A stretch of 64,000 bases of DNA from Bagarius yarrelli (Eukaryota > Chordata > Actinopteri > Siluriformes > Sisoridae), in the NCBI GenBank assembly GCA_005784505.1, contig VCAZ01000044.1, positions 62,001 through 126,000 of the forward strand, written 5' to 3'. Shown in pieces: positions 34,100 through 47,600 of this stretch. The notes below the pieces were generated by a model. The model saw only the letters and a list, made by a program, of their open reading frames with translations, was not told where the DNA came from and made no database searches. The first letter of the stretch is position 1. Each line of letters opens with the position of its first letter. The translations under genes were made by a program, and so were the position numbers.

Positions 34100-34290
34100 C
34101 CTGTCATATTTAGTTGATGTGCAGAGAACCTGACCCCTCCTGTAGAGGATAGCAGAGTCGTAATTGCTGCAAATGCGTCACGGCTGGAAGAGCCTGGGGC
34201 CAGAAGATCATTTGTCGGGTTTTCGGCCTCTGCTCGCCGTCCTGAAACACACCTGCCAAACCATAATTATGCTGTGATGTGAATACATGC
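34100..34290. promoter_or_regulatory. Candidate conserved non-coding block
   Basis: GC-richer, non-repetitive sequence including gctgcaaatgcgtcacggct and aaaccataattatgctgtga. Composition-based guess. Confidence 0.2.
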
Positions 34291-35208
34291 CCCATTTTAA
34301 CATCACTCTTAACAAAATTAAGCCAGCTTTTCAAATCTGCAGCTTTTTGTCCCTATTATTGCCATTTTCAATTAAATCCCACCACTGTAAGCCACAGCTA
34401 TTATTCAGTCAGTTATAGATGTTTTAAGGAATGCAACATGATATGGTTTAAAAAGAGATAAATCAGTCATTATAGTAAAGGAAAGATTTATTTATTTTCG
34501 TTATTGTACAACTCATGATTCTATCTGGATTGATACAAATCAAAATTGTTTAAAAAGATAAAATTGCCAGTCAGCCAAACAGATTTTGAGTGGAGTGATC
34601 ATTTATAAACTAAATTCAGCATGTTACATCTAATACCTGTCTAACTTATACCTGTTTACTATGCCCAACTATTCCAATTTTGACAAAATCTAATGAAGCG
34701 GTGGAGATAAACAAACTGCATGTACTCTCATTGCACAACTTGTTCACTCTAATGGTATATTCTGTTGTAGGGTATTAACCCTAAAAGACTGTTAGCCAAC
34801 TAGAAGATTTTATGATCCAACTTTTAGAATAAAACGTTAAGACACCATCCAAAAAAAGATGTTTTCTGTTGAAAATCTATATTTCTTCTACCAAATGTCT
34901 TGTCAGACAGTGGAGACAGATGTGTATCCTTCGCTTAGTTTATCATATACCTATAAATTATATGATATCCAAAACCTATAAAAATGCTTTGAATTAAAAG
35001 TCACACACAAAACAATTAAAAAGAATGCAATAACTAACTGTAATCTAATAAAAGTTTTATAATTGTGGCACATCTTGAAATATTGTGCCATTATTCTTTC
35101 CCAAAATGTAAATTAAAAATTACTCTATAGAGATAATTGTACTGTAGGAATGCGATTAAAAACTGAAAGAGAGTGGCACAAGGGAGTATCAAGAAGTTTC
35201 AAGACACG

Positions 35209-35223
35209 CCAACAGATGGCAGC
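35209..35223 (+). promoter_or_regulatory. CTCF-like motif
   Basis: ccaacagatggcagc matches the CTCF core consensus CCASYAGRKGGCRSY at all but one position (A instead of C/G at position 4). A partial inverted copy, gctaccatctgt, lies at 35,283-35,294. Confidence 0.35.
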
Positions 35224-38220
35224 ACAAGGCTGCAGGTTGCACAAACAGTCAAAGGTAGCACAGTCATGCAAAAATCTTTGCGCTACCATCTGTCAAATTA
35301 TTGTATAATTTTTAATACCCCCTCTAATACTTAAAGTTTAAGATCTCAAACTGTCTAAATTTAAGATGACTTTTATGTTTCTTGCATATAATTAACACTA
35401 ACAAAAATGTCTTAATAAAGGCTATTTAAAAACAATTCTGTAGTTGAACCATGTATGGATTACCATAAGCTGTTGATAATAATACTATTTTTAATGTCAG
35501 CATAGCTCACTTAGTTAAAAACTTTTTCAGATGCATCAAATGCAGACATAAAAAGCAATTTATAAATGATCTTCAGCAGTTTAAAACCTATTTATTCATA
35601 ATTAAATATTCTGCTTGATGACCACTTTTTGTTTTATTCATTACTTTTACTGTATTAGCTGTATTTGTTGTTTTTTGAACCATTAAAAATTGTAAGCATT
35701 TTTTAGTTTTGTTTAATTTACATATTGCATATACAGCATGCCACAAATGTATTTCACTTAAACAATAATTATTTAATGTCAATGGTTTAGCTGAGAACTG
35801 TTGGTGCAGACTTTTATTTAAGGAAGGTAAGCAGAAGGTAAGAAGAAGAACCCTCTTTAGCTTATGCCTTTAGGCAGACCTGTCATCCTCTGAGAAACAA
35901 GGCAATCTGACCTGATCTCCCTCTCAAAGGTCTCCAACCTTTAACAGAGCTGACTCTTTGAACTAAATGCAACAACGAAATCCTACTGTCAGTCAGAGCT
36001 TAAGCGTACAAAGTTACTGTTGTCACGCTAAGGCCTAACTGTCCATGATGTGCTACAACAGCCTCAAGTTTGTTATTGCTAGTGCAGCATTATACAGTAG
36101 CATATATGTCTTGCCAGTAGCTTTATATTTCCTAATTTCTATAGAACCAATAGTTACTGCCACGCCAGCAACAAACGTCCCTGACCTCCTGTTCTGTTTC
36201 TGCTCCTCTTAGCATAACTCATTGTCCCAGGTATTTAGTAATTCAGTTGTAATCCAAGTGCCTGTATTCAAGGTTCGCCAACCCGTATGCCCCTAGGGCA
36301 TCTTCCCTTCAGATGCCTATCCTGTTGTTTATGGTAAACAAGCACTAAAAGGGATCATATCTGAGTCTTTTCCTTGGATTGACAGATCTGATTAAATGAG
36401 GGTGGAGGGGGCATGAAAGAAAAGCATGAGAAGAAAAGACACTCTCTGCTGCACTAGAAACAAAGATGATTAAATCAAAATGGGGCAAAAATACAACATC
36501 TTCTTTCCGCTCCAGTGCCACCACTTCTGGAAACAGCGGCCACAGAAAAGCTCTGAAAAAAAGGGGAAAAAGCTGTGCATTGGAACTTTATACAGACGTC
36601 TATTGTTAAACTGTTCTGTTTTTTAGTACATGCAGACTTACAAACTGAGTATTTAAAACCAATCCCATCCAGATGAGGGTTTCAAGCAAGGCCAGGCCTA
36701 AATCTAAAGCAAATGTCGCATCCTAAGTGTGTTGTGGTGACTTTTTAAGGTGGATAGTTAAAGACTGGGCACATGAATTTAACAAAATCTTATGGAAAGC
36801 ATACATTGAAATGCACAAACCAATTGCCTACCTTAATAAAGTAAGTAAAAGTATCTTTTATAGATATATAGGAAAACAGGAAGGTTTTAATTTAAATCAT
36901 CTGCCAAAGATTCACATGAACTCCCATTCAGAGTAGCAAACCTGGAGGCAATAGAAATGTTGCAGTGTCTTTTTTCAGTGCTTGTATTCGTTTTTATAAC
37001 AACATTCATACCTTTATTTAGCTAATTATATAGTGTGGGCTCACCTGGTAACTAGCCTTAGGGGTGTAGAAAGTGGATTCATGCTTGATATAAAGTTTCA
37101 GGAAAACCACACAGGATGTTATTTAACGTTTATTCATTACTTAAACAGCAACACATGGATAGTTAACATAAAAAAATGCAATAATTAATGCAGCAATATT
37201 TTTGACAAATGAATAAACCAGTCAAAGCACAAACAACAACATCGAATTATTATTTTTCAAAATTCTGACCTTTTTTGAGCATGTTTTAGGCATAAAAAAA
37301 TATTTGGGTAACTACAATCAAGCTACACCGTTAATGAATATCTAGGGACATTTTAGATCGACAGAAGCTCATATATTTTTATCTGGAAGACTATTTATTG
37401 TAACTGTGCAAAAGACTTTTTGAAGACATAGCCTGTTGAATGCATGTACACACATGCAAATAAACTCTTGTAAAGAAATAAAACTGACGGTGTCCCACTG
37501 TGAAGGAGAAAGGGGAAAGGTAAGAGTCGTCATTATGTGGCAAGGTGTTTGTTGTATTATTTTCTTTTGTGTCAGGACCGGCATGCCTCATACAGGTTTG
37601 CAGAAAGGAGGAGGGTGTTGTGGGTAATTATAGGGAGATGGTGAACTAAGTGACCCACCACACCCAACACTTAGTGTGGCATGTTGTCTGTGTTCTTCAG
37701 GTCCTGCCCAGTCGTCTATGAATGACAATAGGCCAGACCATGGAGCCAGTAATTAAGTTCCGCAGTAGAATACATTCTCCCAACCCAGGTCTCACTCTCT
37801 TTTTGGTATGGGATTCCAAGTCCTAATGACCCTCTCAATCATGCAAACACACAGAGATGCAAAATCCAGAAGACTTTAATCAACACAAAGTGCACCTTTT
37901 TAACCTGGGTGTATCCTGTGTTAAATGTATATGGAATGTATATTTACAACTACAGTATATATGTAAATTTAATGTATATAATATATATTGTGATTTTATA
38001 CACTATTGTATTTTAAACAGTTATTTCTAACATTATTTTTATATATTTAATATTCGAATAAATTATAAATAGAAGAAAAAGTGCTGGCGTCTGTGAGTGG
38101 GTGTGTGTGCGCACGTGGGTTAGGTGTGGGTGTACGTGTGTGTTTGTGCAACAATGTTTATTGTTCCTTAATGACACTTAGAAAGAACAGGAGAAGATTT
38201 ACATATTTTTTCGATGTTTA

Positions 38221-38235
38221 CCACTAGAGGGCGCT
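38221..38235 (+). promoter_or_regulatory. CTCF consensus motif
   Basis: ccactagagggcgct matches the CTCF core consensus CCASYAGRKGGCRSY at every position. CTCF marks insulators and chromatin loop anchors in vertebrates. Sequence match only; occupancy unknown. Confidence 0.5.
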
Positions 38236-38698
38236 CTGTGCTCTTTCTGTCTCGCTCCCGTAGTCATGCGTTCTCCAGTGCCAGCAAGATCCGACTCGCT
38301 TGATTGTTTCATGTATTTTATTAATTTTTGTCATCTTGCCGTGTGTTGGATTAAACTCATAACTTAATAAAAAGAATGTAGTTAACCTTAATACAGCTTT
38401 AATCGAATACAAAGAAAAGATGATCCAGATAGATCATAATATAAGTTATTATTAGGTACTTCAAACTAGTTAATGAGTTAGTTAGTTAGTTCTGCATCTT
38501 TTGTTGTTTACTATAATCATTTTTAGTAACCTGAAAATGTACAGAATCACAGTAACATACATTACAGAATAAAATACAGAATTTGTAGCTATATAACAGA
38601 ACAGAGTTAATGTGCGCATGTGTGACTAACTGAATTAATAAGATAAGAAGATCATGCCCTATCATGCTCGTATGGGAGTGACGACTCTTTTACTGTTA

Positions 38699-38721
38699 CA
38701 CACACACACACACACACACAC
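38699..38721. repeat. (CA)n microsatellite
   Basis: About 11 perfect units. Confidence 0.95.
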
Positions 38722-38898
38722 CTGTCGGTTAGGCTGTATCATTTCATTCTCACGATGGGGTTTTAAAGTCTTAATAAGCTACCAAAAAAGCTTCTGTATC
38801 TATTTTTATGTGTTGTGACAGATGCGAGCTTATTATTATTGATAACAAGATATTCATTTTCATATTTATAAAATACACAAAAAGCAACAACAACAGAA

Positions 38899-38904
38899 AT
38901 AGTA

Positions 38905-38944
<40 letters not shown>
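38899..38944. repeat. (TAA)n microsatellite
   Basis: About 15 units; the poly-leucine open frame on the minus strand (38,771-38,998) is an artefact of it. Confidence 0.95.
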
Positions 38945-38945
<1 letters not shown>

Positions 38946-41268
38946 GAGAATAGCAAACCTATTTCATATACGTAAAAAAAGAAAAAAGCAGAGGGCAATT
39001 CTTCCTGTAGTTCTGTTTCCTATTAAGTATGTTAAATTTTGGAAGAGATGCAACGGATTCTATGACTGGGCTAAACTGACATAATTTGTAACAGTCTTTG
39101 CAGTTCTCCAAAGATGATTTCTGTCGTCAGCTTTTACATATTTTCAACTTTTAAACAACACACAGGGGTTTTTTTTCTTCCGAATACTTAAAGGTACTGT
39201 CTAATCACAAAACAATGTAAACATAAAAATGTAAAGGTTAAAATCTAGGCAAGCCTGGACACCTTTAAAAATCTTTGTTGAAAGTAGAATGTATAAAAAT
39301 ACAATTACCATACGACAAAATACCTGGATTAATTCAGGTGCTTTTCAGCTACTCAAATGTATGTGGGTTTTATTAGGTAAATTTCGTGTGTACTAAAACA
39401 AAAGATCACAGATTTTTACCGTTTTCATTTTAGACCATGTTAAATTTATTATTGTGTCAATTTAAGTGAAGTTATTAAAAGTCTTCTTATTTTATTGCTT
39501 GACTATTCCAAGACAACTTGACCTGAGGTAAGACTTTTTATTCAATTCAGTCTCAAACGTCTCATGTCAGTCATATCTTCATATTGAAAATATAATGTTA
39601 AGAAATTCTGTACCCTTGGCAATTAAGATGTGACACCTTTTAGTTTACTGAAAAAATTAGCCTTAAAAAGCCAGGGGCAATAATCAATACTGAGGCAATA
39701 CCCATGATGTAAAACTGGCTTTGTAGGTTAATGTCTGTTCTCCTCAGCAGGAAGAGGAATCAAGCCTGTTCTATTGCACTGCCTAAAATTGAAAGTGACA
39801 GGACTCCTGCCTGAAGCTTTAATTCTGGAATAATGTGGCCAATGCAGGCTTCAGATAAACCCGTTAATACTACTATTCGCTTGCAGTCTCCACTAGTAAT
39901 ATTTTTTTTCTTTCTGTGTGTCCTTTATCACTTGTTCATTGTCTATTGACTAGTATAATGTAGAGTGTATATTAAGTATAAATGTACTTAATTGTTGTAC
40001 AAATAAACTATTTAAATGTTTTCCTCTTTTTTTAAACACTGTGCGTGCTGAATACACATGCCATGTGTTTGTGTGTGTGACCTTTCAGTAATTTACAGTA
40101 ACAGAGTGTGTGATGTTTTTTTTTGACAGGTCCTTTAAGCCGAGAGCTTTTGATCTATGGTTAAACTCACTGCACACACACCCACACTTCTACCTGTTTG
40201 TGGCTTTGCTCTTTGTTGTGACTCCTCCCTTCTCTTTTCCAATTTGCATGCAAAACAGAGATACTGTTTATGTGTGGGAGTCATGGGGCGTGTTTCGCCA
40301 CAGAACTTTTTGTATGCTGTTCTTTGCGATGAATACGCACAGTATGTGCATATACACAATTCCAGAGAATACCATTTTATGTGTTATGAAGAAGTCGTTA
40401 GCAATGGCCTGTGCTGTATCGAGCTAGTGCAGAAACAGAAGCTTTTATTCCAAAACCAAGTTATACTGTGTGTAAATATTTATATTATATATGTGTGGCA
40501 CTATATATTCAGATTACTGGTAACATTTATGGTATGTACTCTTAACTGTTGCTATCGATTACTGATTCGGTGCAACATAATAACGCATTATTTCTATTGT
40601 TTTTAACAAATATTAACTCATTGCTTAGTAATTCTTATTAGATTTAATTACTAATTACTAAGGCTTAAATAAATTGTAGTGCTTTTGATTTACCTAATAA
40701 AAACATATTTTTATGTTGCACCAATATTTCAATTAAAAAAGGCAAGTGATTTGACCACATCAAATCACATCACATCAATGCTCCAAAATCTATATCTACC
40801 TCTCCTCTTTTATTCCTCCCATTGTCTTGCTTTTTTGTGCTCATCTCAGGCCCTTTAGGATCTTTAGTGATTAGTTTGTTTAGCATTAGGGATACTGCTG
40901 AGCTCCTGGCTTTGTGTTAAGGCCCCCCACGCTCCACAGTGGAGCCCGACTCATGACTGTAGAGACTGGCTTCAAAGCCAAGTAAAGATCACTTGTTTCT
41001 CTTTTTTAAAGCCAGGGATCAGGTAGAACTAAAACACTTTCATTAGATGTTGCAGTTATCACTTTCTTCATTAATAGTGTACCTGATCTTACATCATACA
41101 GTAACCTAGACTGTTTCAGGTCAAACATAAGAATAATCACTATCCTGTTACTCATTTGCACACAATGTGACAGATCAACAGGACAAACTAAAATAATTAT
41201 AGAACTAACATTCCAGTATAGCTAAATAGATCAAGTTTTTAGAAATAATGTCAGTTTAGTAACTCTTT
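38945..41268. other. No gene or transposon recognised
   Basis: AT-rich. Overlapping open frames at 40,110-40,427 and 40,157-40,606 on the plus strand have no family resemblance and are treated as chance (see rejected). Confidence 0.4.
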
Positions 41269-41545
41269 AGAATAGAATAGAATAGAATAGAATAGAATAG
41301 AATAGAATAGAATAGAATAAATTAGAATAGAATAGAATAGAATAGAATAGAATAGAATAGAATAGAATAGAATAGAATAGAATAGAATAGAATAGAAATA
41401 GAATAGAATAGAATAGAATAGACTAAATAAATAGAATAAATAAATAGAATAAATTAGAATAGAATAGAATAGAATAAATTAGAATAGAATAGAATAGAAT
41501 AGAATAGAATAGAATAGAATAGAATAGAATAGAATAGAATAGAAT
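41269..41545. repeat. (AATAG)n pentanucleotide array, about 277 bp
   Basis: Largely perfect aatag units with a few aaatt and aaata interruptions (41,318-41,330; 41,393-41,475). It is the reverse complement of the motif at 12,784-12,850. Confidence 0.97.
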
Positions 41546-42280
41546 TTAAGTGATATTGTACTGTGTATACAGTTTTAAGTGTCATGCTTTAAAATAAAAA
41601 TCGCTATAGGTAGACACCCTGATGTACCAGAAACTGTTATATTAATTGTAAGATTACAATATTGTAGGACGTTTTTATTTGTAACACACATCGTTGCTAG
41701 CTCTGTTGTGTTTGTGACTCACATCGAAGTATCTAATTCTGATCTTCTCTCCAGCTTTACATAACGTTTACAGATCTTTGTTTTTACGTTCTAAATTGAT
41801 TCCACCTTTTAATCCTCTGATGGGGCACAGTAAACACTGTCAATGTCATTCTCAATAATGGCCAGTCACGCACATCGGAAACAGGGCTCAACCGCATGAG
41901 CAAAACGTAGCAGCGTGTAATTAAATGATTTAAGTCAGCCCTTTCTCGATGATAAAGCGGCTCTCATCTGATTTGGATGTTGAGTGCAGCCTTCAGCTTG
42001 TGCCCACTTTCTGCAGTTTATCTCCTAGTCCAATCTGCAGGAAATAACTATTCCATTTAGAATAGCTAACCATGGGAATGATAGAAAACTGTACGTGTTT
42101 AATAAATGGTTACATTTGGCCTTATTTAAGCACTCTTTTGTTCATATGCACGCATATGGTCATATGTTGGCTTATGTAAAGCATCTGTGAATGAATCCAA
42201 CAACTGTATTAATAAAATAGTCAATTTAGACAGTAGCTATAACAACAAATATACCAGGTGCAGGGTGAGAGACATAGAAA
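41546..42280. other. No gene recognised; contains one complex block
   Basis: Non-repetitive sequence. The part at 41,860-42,060 is listed separately. Confidence 0.4.
41860..42060. promoter_or_regulatory. Candidate conserved non-coding block
   Basis: Complex, non-repetitive sequence with gtgtaattaaatgatttaag (homeodomain-type taattaaa), gatgataaagcggctctcat and a gcagccttcagcttgtgccc stretch. No coding frame. Best-looking candidate of its kind in the window, still unproven. Confidence 0.28.
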
Positions 42281-42291
42281 GGAAAGAAAGA

Positions 42292-42347
<56 letters not shown>

Positions 42348-42349
42348 CA
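42281..42349. repeat. (GA)n microsatellite
   Basis: Purine tract on the plus strand, gaaa units passing into ga. Confidence 0.95.
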
Positions 42350-42684
42350 TTTTTACACTTTACCACACTCCCAGAGATGGAAGCAATTAGTCAGGAACAA
42401 AGAAAAAAATTAAGTCAAGGGGAAATGTTGAAAACATGAGTTTAGTAAATTACCTCATAAACACCCATTTCTCCATCCCAGCCTCACTCCCTTTTCCAGA
42501 GAGGTCTCTCTCTCTTTCTCTTTCTCTCTTACTCGCTCTTGCACACTCTCAGTTAGTTGCACGTCCGTTTCATCTGGTATTCATATGGGCTCTGCTCACC
42601 CCCCCTGCTGCAATCCATCCCCAAACTATTTCCTTTTTCAATTTCCAGGGGAAGTTGTTAAATGATTCCTGAACCAAACAAGAT

Positions 42685-42798
<114 letters not shown>

Positions 42799-43478
42799 CT
42801 GTGCAAGCCACAGAGGTCTATTATTTTTACCAGATCATGTGATAGCATGTGTAGTAAAAGTACTGTTTTGAGCATAAATTTGTTCAAAATAATTTACACA
42901 AACCGTTAAAAACACATTATATATATATGCTAAATTAAGGCAGACTAAATTAAGGACCAAGAACATATTTTTATATTTTAATTAGCAATACAGAAATACT
43001 TACAATTATCTAAGGCTTTTTTCTCCTTTGTCTTTCTGAACGCTCTATCACCGACATCTTCATTTTTTAGCCATCAGCCATGAATGCACGTTGTGTACAT
43101 TGCTTTTGAAGGACACAGAGTATTTTTGCTTCAGGGACACCCTAACTTAGCTATTATAAGGGGAAAATAGGCATCTCAGGAACCCCCTTTTGCCCCCTTC
43201 TACCCATTCATGCGTAGAGAAAAGCTCAGGGTGGCCAAGATACCAACAAAAAGCATTCATTGTAAATACTTGTGACATGTGTCAGTTGTAGTCACATTCA
43301 GTGGCATGAAGGGTGTCACATCCTGCTGTTTAAACAAACCTCAAATAATATTAAAAAAAAGGAGAAGGGAAAGAATACGAATTGTTCACAAAGACATGGA
43401 TGTAGCTTGAGGGTCAGCCTTCTTGGTGTGGTGTAGCACACATGCCTCCTGCCAAGCTTGGTTAACCTGAAGAAAGAT

Positions 43479-43480
<2 letters not shown>

Positions 43481-43527
<47 letters not shown>
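43481..43527. repeat. (GA)n microsatellite
   Basis: About 23 units. Confidence 0.95.
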
Positions 43528-43531
<4 letters not shown>

Positions 43532-44154
43532 ACAATGTCTAAATTATTACTAGTGGAGATTGTAAGGAAATGCAGCAGTGATATCTGAGTTTTAATCAAC
43601 ATTAGCAAACACAATGGCAACATGATTTTACTATGGTTGACTGAGAGCACTATTTTAGATCAATATAGTTGCATACAGTCTATTTTAATTAAATACATTT
43701 AAATAAATACAACTCCTGAATTTTTAGAATAAATCACTTGGGTGAATCAAATATACTTTAGTAACTATATCAAATTTAATTATTAGTACTGTAATTACCA
43801 AATTCTTTATAGTATTCAATGAATAATACACTTTCTAATCAAACAAGTGATAATTAGACAAGACATTAATTGAATGAATGAGTTTTTTTCAGCCTTTACT
43901 GTGCCGTAGATATGTTCCTTCCTTGACTTGTTAAGCATTGAGTAACATCTTCATGGAAACGTGACCAAGGAAGCTTTCACACAAAAAACATTGCCATAAA
44001 TGTTCTAATAAAGTTTTCTAAAGTTTATTATTTCTAGTTTAAGTCAAAGAAAAACAAAGGAGTGTAAACAATATAGATCAGTTATTATCAGTATTATGTA
44101 TTTTGTTACAGATTTCTTTCTCAGGTTTGTGTGGCGGCAGGGTGGGTGTGCTGG

Positions 44155-44158
<4 letters not shown>

Positions 44159-44197
<39 letters not shown>
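44159..44197. repeat. (GT)n microsatellite
   Basis: About 19 units. Confidence 0.95.
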
Positions 44198-44199
<2 letters not shown>

Positions 44200-44217
44200 C
44201 GTGTATTAAAGAGTGTG

Positions 44218-44292
44218 GTGACAGTGGGGGCCATGACTTGGCCCAGCCCATTTGGAGCAGATCATTAGATCATTGCAATTATGGCGTTTGCA
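44218..44292. promoter_or_regulatory. Candidate conserved non-coding block
   Basis: Complex sequence directly after a GT repeat, with gatcattgcaattatggcgt, an octamer-like gtttgcat and a bicoid/Otx-type taatccc. Composition-based guess. Confidence 0.25.
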
Positions 44293-45254
44293 TTTCACTA
44301 ATCCCACAGTAGGGAATCAAACAGCTCTCAGAACCCTTACACACATGCGAAATACAGCTAACCCAATGTCCTTTAGTCTATTCAAGTGTGTTAAACACAC
44401 TCTTTAAACTCCCATTATTGTGGCTCTCTTAGGTGCATCTTTTCAGAAGGTGTAGAGCTGTTGTTAAAGAGGTGCTTGTAGGGATTATTAGGGGACCGGC
44501 AGCAGTGAAACAAAAGCATGCTGTTTATTTAACCTTCTCTTTAAAGGGTGAGAACTTGTCTTCTTTTATTCTGATAGACTCATGGACTCTGGACTTTAGG
44601 TCTGATGAAAAATGTCATTATTAAAAAGCTCATATAATGATAAGGTAAATTGCATGATATGGGACATACTGGTAAATACGCTGACAAATTAACTTACATT
44701 CAGATTTATTTACAAAAATATTAAAGAAAATTGCAGTCTGTAAAGCTTAATAATAAAATCAAAGAAATTAAATAAGAATAAAAATTTGTAAACCAACAAA
44801 CAAGTAAATAAAACAAAAAATATTATAGGCTATATTACTCCTGGAAAAATTTTCAGACATGGACACAATTTTTATCTCATCCCAAATGTAGTGCATGCCA
44901 TGTTTTTTGTTTTGATGTAGAGCCAGGCTAACCTATATAAACTCAAATATACTGTATATTTATGCTCTTTAATAAATATTCAATCTAGTTTTTATCTGAA
45001 ATTATTAATTCAGATGTAATTTTGGCATGTTATTGTTAGAGCTGGCCTTCTGTGATTATTTTTCTGAGAACTGACAATTATTACACTTCTAATTTTCATG
45101 AGCATGATGACAAATTTTCAAACATATGCGCAGGATGGTAAAAATTGACCAAGCTGCCTGTCACATTTACATTTATGCAGACGATGTAAACCTTCTAACT
45201 TGAATGTTTCTTTAATGAACCAAACAAGTAACCATGATTTTGTGTGCATTTTCT

Positions 45255-45281
45255 TGTGTGTGTGTGTGTGTGTGTGTGTGT
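45255..45281. repeat. (GT)n microsatellite
   Basis: About 13 units. Confidence 0.92.
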
Positions 45282-47416
45282 TAATTAGTAAGTCATTGCA
45301 GGATTCCTATAAAGGTCACATTTTGCCAGAGGCTTGCATATATTCCTTTTTTACTATGACAAGCTGACAAGTGCATCGACAGTTTTCTTATTTATTTATT
45401 TATTTATAAAATCTCAAAATACTTAAAAGCATGTAATTTATTATTGCATTAAATGTAATTTGTCCACCTCTTTTTTAATGAAATTTTACATAGATTTGTA
45501 CAATGATTGCCCTTGTTCCACAGCACATGACACAGATTAAATTATGAAACTTGGCCTTATAGAAAGATAGGTCATGTCCGTATACGCTCTTATCCAAGCT
45601 TAAAAAGCAGACATAAGACTGGGATTTCTAAGGAGTGTCTATGTCTAGGAGTGTTTACCGCTCAGCTAAACGCTAAAGGGTGGGATGCGCTGTGGCTAAT
45701 AGTAGCCAGCTGAAACTGACATTTACAAAGCAAGTTGCTGATTATTCCAGACTACACACACATTTCTAATTTCCGTCATGCTTAAAGCACTATTCAGAGA
45801 AAAGAACAAGCTTACTTTTCACTTTTTTTACATCCTGACATAGTCAAATTTTAGATCTGAATAACAGCTTAAATGAATTACAAAATTTGATACTATGTAC
45901 AGTAGAATGTAGAAGCCACTAATCATAATACTGTATTGTAATCAGTGTCCCTGCAAAAACAGTTTTCCTTTTGAAAAATCTGTAAGGTTTATAGATGAAG
46001 CAACGTTTACTAAGTACTTAAATTTAAAAATTAGAGCTTTACTTTATTCATGGGCGACAAAATTGTAAAGTCATCATGGTTTCATGTTGTCAAGATTAAT
46101 TTAAAGCACATTGTATTAAAGCAACTGTTTTTTACAGCTGTTTTTTTGTAAGTAGCCTCAGATGGAGTTTTTGCTATTCCTTGTCTGACAATTCTTTTAG
46201 GAAAATAATACCATATTTACTGTAGCATGTGCTGTAAAGCAAAGTAAAGCTTATTTTTGATAACTTAGTTATATAGAAACTAAAAAGACACATACATTTA
46301 TAAATCAGCCATACCAAACTATAGAAGACACAGTGGATACAAATAAACATGGTAATGCAGTATTTAAAAATGGAGATTGACTATAATTTATATATATTAT
46401 ATTTAAAAACACAGGGATCCTATGCTTTACCGCATTGATCATTTCAAGGAAAGCTACAAAATGTTTGAATTTACAGTATTTTGTGTATAAGTGTCGATGG
46501 TGGAAAAGAAGAGGTCATGTAACAGAATAAAATGAATTTTTGTCCCAGCAGACAGTGTCTATACCTGTCCTATACAGCCTGTATAGATAGTCTAAGTGCC
46601 AGTGACAGCTGATATACCATGACAATAAACACTCACAGTAAGGATTACATGTTCCCCTCTACAGAGTTTCTTTCCGCACCTACGGATCTTTTAGTTTACA
46701 CACTAGCCAAAGCCACTCCCTGCTCCTTTCCTGCCAACAATTCCCACAATGCTTTGGGGTTATTTAAGCACAAAGCGTTCCAGGGAGTGTGTGATAAAGG
46801 GTCAGTTACTGACACTGAACTACGTTACTAATTATCAAGGCCGAGAACGGTAAACCGCTCAGATCAGTGAAAAAAAGTGGGACATGGGAAACAGTGTGAA
46901 ATGGAAAATTGACAGTCGTGGCAGAGAAGCTACATGCCTAGGGTAAACAAGGCAAGTTGCTGCAGGCTTGGTAATGGGCTGTCAGTTATGGGAGGATCCT
47001 GCACTGTACACTGTATCTTTGTTTTAGTCTAATAAAGCTTATTGCAGAGACATTAAGACAGAAGTTGCCATTATTTTGCATATATAAAAAGGTTTTTTAG
47101 CTGCTCATCTTTTACTATCATTTGTTTAACTTTTTAAATTATTAATTAAAATTTAAATTATTTTTAATTAATTCATTATTTTGAATCCATTTGCACCTGA
47201 ATGAACATAAAACAACATAACACAGCACAAGAGTTACATTTTCCATTGTATATTATATAACAAAATTTAACTAGGGCAAACTGACTTCTTAACCATTGCT
47301 CCATTTAATTATTTGTTTGTTTTTTTTCTCATCGTGAATGTGAAATATTTGAGCTCGGTTTGCAACAGGTAACATACAATATTCCCACAGAATACACAAT
47401 TAAATGTATTTAATCA

Positions 47417-47600
47417 TTTGGTAGCTCAGAGGTTAAAGTGTTAGGCTGCTGATTGAGGATATAGTTTCCATCACCTCCAATCTGCCCGTGCTGGACCCCT
47501 GAGCAAGACCATTAAACCTCAAATGGTTAGTTGTATAAAAAACATAAGACAAATATATGCCTCTCTGAATAAGGATGTCGAAATATAAATGTCAACATTC
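47417..47600 (+). mobile_element. tRNA-derived SINE
   Basis: A-box-like tagctcagaggttaaag (47,422) and the later words ctggacccctgagcaagacc (47,492) and cattaaacctcaa followed by a tgaataaggatgtcgaaat tail, the usual order in a widespread fish SINE. The B-box is degenerate (tagtttccatc). Confidence 0.72.

Larger units (their letters stand above)
34012..38220. other. No gene or transposon recognised
   Basis: AT-rich. Contains a GC-richer block (34,100-34,290), a CTCF-like site (35,209) and a GT/GC-rich low-complexity run near 38,097-38,145. Short open frames have no recognisable domains. Confidence 0.45.
42800..47416. other. No gene or transposon recognised
   Basis: AT-rich sequence interrupted by the microsatellites and the block at 44,218 listed separately. 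Confidence 0.45.

Noticed and set aside
38771..38998. Poly-leucine minus-strand frame
   Set aside because: Direct translation of the (TAA)n microsatellite.
40110..40606. Overlapping plus-strand open frames of 105 and 149 codons, preceded by a splice-acceptor-like tttttttttgacag
   Set aside because: Neither frame shows a recognisable domain. The two overlap in different phases, composition is ordinary and no matching donor site or neighbouring exon could be identified. Treated as chance.
41269..41545. Regular repeats that could resemble a CRISPR array
   Set aside because: Uninterrupted 5-bp units with no spacers, in a vertebrate genome; it is a microsatellite.
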